A stretch of DNA of 19,392 nt from Akkermansiaceae bacterium UBA6138 (GTDB lineage Bacteria; Verrucomicrobiota; Verrucomicrobiia; Verrucomicrobiales; DEV007): NCBI GenBank assembly GCA_002422425.1, contig DIVG01000083.1, forward strand, positions 28,215 to 47,606. Reading direction: 5' to 3'. The notes under the pieces are model-generated. The model did no database searches. It had not been told where the DNA came from and saw nothing but the letters and a program-made list of their open reading frames with translations. Below are positions 16,261-19,392 of this stretch, piece by piece (positions within the stretch are counted from its first letter, which is position 1; every line of letters starts with the position of its first letter). The translations under genes were made by a program, and so were the position numbers.

Positions 16261-17122
16261 CGATCCACCTGTTCCTTTTTCTCCTCCGCCGCGCTTCATC
16301 TGGCCCGACGGTAAACGCTGTGCCGTGATGCTCTGTTTTGACGTGGACGGAGAGACGACCGCCCTCTCCGAAGATCCCGCACTCGCGAGTCGGCTCACGA
16401 CGATGTCGCAGTGCGAATACGGTCCGCGCATCGCGGTGCCGAGGCTTCTCGGGCTGCTCGAGCACCTCGGCCTCCCCGCCACATTCTTTATCCCTTCTTA
16501 CATCGTCGAGCATCATCCCCTCATGACACGCGCCATCGCCGCCGCCGGACACGAGATCGGGGCCCATGGACATCTCCACGAGAAGCTTCACACTCTTTCG
16601 CCCGGCGAAGAGGAAGACATTCTCCAAAAAAGTCTCGCCATCATCGAAAGCGTCACGGGTCAGCGACCGACCGGCTTCCGCGCGCCCTGGTTCGAGATCA
16701 ATCCCGGCACCACCGACCTGCTGCGTCGCGAAGGTCTCGACTATAATGCCAGCCTGATGAGTGACGATGTCCCCTTTCTCCATGGGAACGGTCTCGTCGA
16801 AATCCCCGGCAACTGGATGCTTGAGGACTGGGAGCAGTTCGCCTTCAACGCCGATCCGGCGTGGGGTGTGATCCCCGAAGACTGCGACAAGGTTTACCAG
16901 CTCTGGTGGCAGGAGTTCATCGCGATGCGTGACTTCGGCTGTTGTTTTGTCCTGACCCTGCACCCCTGGTTGAGCGGACGTCCCTCGCGGGTGAGGCTGC
17001 TCGAGCGACTTTTCAACGACATCATCTCGACCGGCGACGCCTGGTTCTGCCGCGGTGCCGAGCTGGCCGCGTGGGTGCGGGAACATCCCGAACACCGCCG
17101 CGAGATCACCTACGACCGATGA
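16244..17122 (+). CDS. CE4-fold hydrolase of the PuuE/HpPgdA type (imidase/allantoinase-like)
   Basis: A 292-residue protein with no signal peptide, so probably a cytoplasmic metabolic enzyme and not a cell-wall deacetylase. Seen: FDVDGE with Asp33 and Asp35, the metal motif H-x3-H (His108 and His112 in HEIGAHGHLHE), GFRAPWF with Arg146, and the family-typical tail LTLHPWLSGRPSRV. The HpPgdA/PuuE branch of CE4 includes cofactor-free allantoinase and cyclic imide hydrolases as well as some peptidoglycan deacetylases. In an uptake and oxidation operon, hydrolysis of a ring imide or amide is the more likely role; this is inference. ATG 16244 overlaps the SDR end by 17 bases, and the stop overlaps the next start in an ATGA at 17119-17122. 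It is only distantly related to the lipoprotein CE4 enzyme at 110. Confidence 0.87.
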   Translation: MTRNPDDPPVPFSPPPRFIWPDGKRCAVMLCFDVDGETTALSEDPALASRLTTMSQCEYGPRIAVPRLLGLLEHLGLPATFFIPSYIVEHHPLMTRAIAAAGHEIGAHGHLHEKLHTLSPGEEEDILQKSLAIIESVTGQRPTGFRAPWFEINPGTTDLLRREGLDYNASLMSDDVPFLHGNGLVEIPGNWMLEDWEQFAFNADPAWGVIPEDCDKVYQLWWQEFIAMRDFGCCFVLTLHPWLSGRPSRVRLLERLFNDIISTGDAWFCRGAELAAWVREHPEHRREITYDR

Positions 17123-17796
17123 CGAGGATTATTTCCCCCACTTGCGCCCTTCCGCCGGGGAGTTTCCTGATGGGCGCGTGCGACGAAGACAAGTTCGCCA
17201 ATGACACCGAGCGTCCGCGCCGTCTTGTCGAGATCGAACGGTCCTTTGAAATCGGGATCTTCCCGGTCACCGCAGCCGAATGGGCGAGCTTTGAGCCGGA
17301 CCGTGTCCTCGCCGCAAACGATCTCCCCGTCGTGAATGTCTCGTATGGCGATATCGCCCGTTATCTTTTCTGGCTCAATGAAAATCAAACAGGTAGGCCA
17401 TGGCGCCTTCCCACCGAAGAGGAGTGGGAGTATGCCTGTCGGGCAGGAACGGAAACGATCTTCAACACCGGCGATCATCTGAACCGGTCGGAAGCGAACT
17501 TTCTCTTCAACGAGTCTATCGAGCGCGTCGGACCGGGAGGTCGAACTGTCGTCTCTACCTATCCGCCGAATTCCTGGGGGCTCTACGACTTCCACGGAAA
17601 CGTCTCCGAATGGACCGCGTCCGGCTGGAGGCCCGATCTTCATTCCGAAACGGTCTCTGTTTTCGGCCGTCATACCGTTCGCGGCGGGGCCTGGGACTAC
17701 TTGCCAAGGCTTCTCCGGAGTTCCTGGCGCGACGGGCTGAGTGACTCGACCCGACGGGATAACCTCGGTTTCCGTCTCGCGCGCGACATCCGGTAG
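17119..17796 (+). CDS. FGE-like (SUMF1/EgtB/PvdO fold) protein 2, catalytic Cys absent
   Basis: A 225-residue single-domain protein of the formylglycine-generating-enzyme fold, the last gene of the operon. Seen: LPPGSFLMGACDEDKF at 11-26, RLPTEEEWEYACRAGT at 96-111, GNVSEWTASGW at 160-170, VRGGAWDYLPRLLRSSWRD and NLGFRLA. It is clearly a paralogue of the protein at 12592: the segment LPRLLRSSWRD and much of the RLPTE block are identical. The two positions of the FGE Cys pair hold Tyr194 and Leu199, so classical formylglycine formation is not expected. The start codon overlaps the preceding stop (ATGA), which ties it to the pathway. The pair may act as a heterodimer; what it does is unknown. 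Confidence 0.85.
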   Translation: MTRIISPTCALPPGSFLMGACDEDKFANDTERPRRLVEIERSFEIGIFPVTAAEWASFEPDRVLAANDLPVVNVSYGDIARYLFWLNENQTGRPWRLPTEEEWEYACRAGTETIFNTGDHLNRSEANFLFNESIERVGPGGRTVVSTYPPNSWGLYDFHGNVSEWTASGWRPDLHSETVSVFGRHTVRGGAWDYLPRLLRSSWRDGLSDSTRRDNLGFRLARDIR

Positions 17797-17896
17797 AGGC
17801 CCGCTTTCGCCGCAGACCGGAAATCCCTAAGTTCCTGCGACTTCCCCTTGATTCCCCTCTCAAAAAGGAGCAGTCTACCTCGTTCACAGAACTAAA

Positions 17897-17970
17897 GCGG
17901 GTGTCGTTCAATGGTAGGACGCGAGCTTCCCAAGCTTGAGACCGGAGTTCGATTCTCCGTACCCGCACCA
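17897..17970 (+). tRNA. tRNA-Gly (anticodon CCC)
   Basis: A complete 74-base cloverleaf. The acceptor stem GCGGGTG pairs with TACCCGC (last pair G-U), the D arm is GTTC/GGAC, the anticodon stem is CGAGC/GCTTG with loop TTCCCAA and anticodon CCC, and the T arm is CGGAG/CTCCG with TTCGATT in the loop. A73 and the CCA end are encoded (17968-17970). It reads GGG glycine codons. It stands alone after the catabolic operon; a weak promoter-like TTGATT lies near 17848. Confidence 0.97.
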
Positions 17971-17994
17971 GGCCTTTCAACCGTCTGAAGGCCT
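17970..17994 (+). terminator. Hairpin just after the tRNA, possible terminator
   Basis: AGGCCTT (17970-17976) pairs with AAGGCCT (17988-17994). One bulged T and a further C-G and A-T pair close a six-base loop. It follows the tRNA CCA end directly and is followed by TATAAAATAG, a weak rather than classical T-run. It could end the tRNA transcript or give RNase a structure for 3' processing. Confidence 0.45.
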
Positions 17995-18003
17995 TATAAA
18001 ATA

Positions 18004-18031
18004 GGGAAAGTCCGATTTACCGGATTTCCTC
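18004..18031 (-). terminator. Second imperfect hairpin, possible terminator for the OYE gene
   Basis: GGGAAAGTCCG (18004-18014) can fold on a stretch ending at 18031 around a six-base loop (ATTTAC), with one mismatch and two G-U pairs on the plus strand. Read on the minus strand, it lies about 93 bases after the OYE-family stop and is followed by TATTTTAT, which resembles a terminator T-run. On that strand the stem is less perfect, so this is a weak call. Confidence 0.3.
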
Positions 18032-18123
18032 AGACTGTGCTGAACTCAATTGCGATGTTGTAACCGGGGCTTCATGGACTTCTTAGCGCACGGTGACGAA
18101 TCTGTTGGCGTGCTCATGACGTT

Positions 18124-19215
18124 TTAGACGACCGCCGGGATTGCCGCCATCCTCGGGTAATCATTGTAACCTCGGCGCCCGGGACCGTAAAAGGTTGCAG
18201 GGTCAGGCGTATTGAGTTCGGCTTCGGCGGCAAAGCGCTCGGGAAGGTCGGGATTGGCGAGGAACGGCACCCCGAAAGCAACCGCGTCGATTTTTCCGGC
18301 GGTAATATCCCTGGCGGCCTCTCCTGCGGTGTATCCCATGTTGCTGACAAGCGCTCCTTGATAGACCGATCGGACCGGGGTGAGGACATCACCGCTCTGG
18401 ATCCCGAGGAGATCGGTGCGCATGATGTGAAGATAGGCGAGGTGGCGCTCATTGAGAACCCCGGCAAGGTAGCTTGCGAGCCCGACAGGGTCACTGTCGA
18501 GCATGCTGTTGAAGCTGTTGAGCGGCGAGAGGCGCAAGCCGACCCTGTCACTGCCCCATACATCGATGACGGCATCGACGATCTCGAGGAGAAAGCGAGC
18601 CCGGTTCTCCACGGAACCGCCGTAGGGACCGGAGCGCCGGTTTGATCCATCGCGAAGAAACTCATCGATGAGGTAGCCGTTGGCACCGTGGATCTCCACC
18701 CCGTCAAATCCGGCGGCTTTGGCATTGATGGCGGCAAGGCGGAATCCCCTGACAATGCAGGGGATCTCCGCATCGGCAAGCTCCCGGGGCACGACGTAGT
18801 CCTTTTTTCCCTCGGGGGTCTGAACCCGATCGTTCGTGATCGGGATGGCACTGGGCGCAACAGGTTGGGTGCCGTTGTTCAGAATCGGATGACAGGCCCG
18901 TCCGCCATGCCAGAGCTGCAGAAAGATCCGCCCGCCTGCCGCATGTACTGCCGAGGTGGTCTTTTCCCATCCTTCGACCTGGGCAGCGGAGTAGATCCCT
19001 GGCTCACTGATGAAAGAGGAGTTCCCCTCCATCACCATGGTCGCTTCGGCGATGATGAGACCGGCACTCGCCCTCTGTGAGTAATGCTCGGCGATGAGGT
19101 CCCCGGGGACATGGCCCGCCTCGGCCCGGGCCCGCGTGAGCGGGGCCATGAGAATGCGGTTCGGGATTTCGAAAGCGCCGACCCGGAGCGGTTGAAAAAG
19201 CGCGGCGTGGCTCAT
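18124..19215 (-). CDS. NADH:flavin oxidoreductase, Old Yellow Enzyme family
   Basis: A 363-residue FMN-dependent ene-reductase of the OYE/NemA class, which reduces activated C=C bonds (enones, nitro compounds, electrophiles) with NAD(P)H in the cytoplasm. Seen: LFQPLRVGAFEIPNRILMAPLTRAR with Thr27, LQLWHGGR around 100-106, the substrate-anchoring pair His176 and Asn179 in VEIHGANGYLIDEFLRDGSNRRSGPYGGS, Tyr181, and the FMN phosphate region ending in GVPFLANPDLPERF. ATG 19215 gives the normal family length (about 360-370); upstream in-frame codons encode low-complexity Ser/Pro sequence. A further - strand gene ends 40 bases before its start, so the two may be co-transcribed. Typical physiological roles are detoxification; the substrate is not specified by the sequence. 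Confidence 0.94.
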   Translation of the reverse strand: MSHAALFQPLRVGAFEIPNRILMAPLTRARAEAGHVPGDLIAEHYSQRASAGLIIAEATMVMEGNSSFISEPGIYSAAQVEGWEKTTSAVHAAGGRIFLQLWHGGRACHPILNNGTQPVAPSAIPITNDRVQTPEGKKDYVVPRELADAEIPCIVRGFRLAAINAKAAGFDGVEIHGANGYLIDEFLRDGSNRRSGPYGGSVENRARFLLEIVDAVIDVWGSDRVGLRLSPLNSFNSMLDSDPVGLASYLAGVLNERHLAYLHIMRTDLLGIQSGDVLTPVRSVYQGALVSNMGYTAGEAARDITAGKIDAVAFGVPFLANPDLPERFAAEAELNTPDPATFYGPGRRGYNDYPRMAAIPAVV

Positions 19216-19255
19216 GAAAGGGCGGAAATAAGGAGAGCGGGAAGTGGAGCGGGAA

Positions 19256-19392
19256 TTACTTCGGGCCGAGGAGGCTGGTGATGAAGTGGCGGCGACCGGC
19301 GAGGGTGGTGATCGCGAGGATGCCGATGACAGCGGCCATGCCATATCCGGCCTCGAGGATGAGAACGTGATACATGACGATGACCACGGCGA
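19256..19392 (-). CDS. C-terminal end of an unidentified membrane protein (partial)
   Basis: The last 44 codons of a gene that continues past the right edge of the window; the stop is TAA (19256-19258 on the plus strand). The visible peptide is hydrophobic (AVVIVMYHVLILEAG, then YGMAAVIGILAITTLAG) and ends in a polar tail RRHFITSLLGPK, which fits one or two membrane helices with a cytoplasmic end. Codon use and the stop just ahead of the OYE-family gene support a real gene in the same direction. The family cannot be told from this fragment. Confidence 0.65.
   Translation of the reverse strand, partial: AVVIVMYHVLILEAGYGMAAVIGILAITTLAGRRHFITSLLGPK

Noticed and set aside
12592..17796. Sulfatase maturation or ergothioneine synthesis as the role of the FGE-like genes
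   Set aside because: There is no sulfatase gene, the FGE Cys pair is replaced, and there is no DinB domain, methyltransferase or EgtE-like lyase in the operon.
17897..18123. Integration site for a mobile element at the tRNA-Gly gene
   Set aside because: There is no integrase, no repeated tRNA 3' end and no foreign-looking cargo next to it within the window.

Overview
The window looks like chromosomal DNA of a free-living Gram-negative bacterium of the Verrucomicrobiota/Planctomycetes kind. This is an inference from gene content: a Tat-exported hydroxypyruvate-isomerase-like protein, a very long SNF2-type helicase, a monomeric isocitrate dehydrogenase, lipoproteins, and GC-rich genes with almost no Shine-Dalgarno sequences. 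No marker gene allows a firmer assignment. There are 16 protein genes (one cut by the right edge) and one tRNA. I see no insertion sequence, prophage, CRISPR array or rRNA.

Left part (1-9.8 kb): mostly housekeeping or stand-alone genes. A lipoprotein CE4 polysaccharide deacetylase (110-931, +) converges on monomeric NADP-isocitrate dehydrogenase (1296-3515, -), with a 364-base unexplained gap between them. Divergent from icd is a 1445-residue protein (3662-7999, +) with a C-terminal SNF2/SWI2 ATPase and a roughly 980-residue N-terminal part that holds a winged-helix-like segment and TPR-like helices. A Tat-signal TIM-barrel isomerase (8098-9024, +) converges on an exported L,D-transpeptidase-like protein (9034-9768, -).

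Centre (9.8-17.8 kb): the most interesting region. A MarR repressor gene (9815-10300, -) is divergent from eight tightly packed + strand genes: ABC permease, lipoprotein NMT1-type substrate-binding protein, FGE-like protein 1, TIM-barrel isomerase/epimerase, Rieske oxygenase, SDR dehydrogenase, PuuE/HpPgdA-type CE4 hydrolase and FGE-like protein 2. Four of the junctions overlap. The divergent promoter region carries a perfect 11-bp inverted repeat (probable MarR operator) and, eight bases further on, a perfect match to the sigma-54 promoter consensus pointing into the operon. The gene set reads as uptake of a small, probably nitrogen-containing organic compound, oxidation by the Rieske enzyme (its Glu-type metal motif resembles carnitine/choline-type enzymes), dehydrogenation, isomerisation, and hydrolysis of an amide or imide. 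The two FGE-fold proteins have no assigned role and lack the catalytic cysteines of true FGE. The substrate is unknown. The ABC ATPase and the Rieske reductase are not in the window.

Right part (17.8-19.4 kb): a tRNA-Gly(CCC) gene with encoded CCA, two tandem hairpins, and then, on the minus strand, an Old Yellow Enzyme family oxidoreductase (18124-19215) and the C-terminal end of an unidentified membrane protein (19256 to the window edge).
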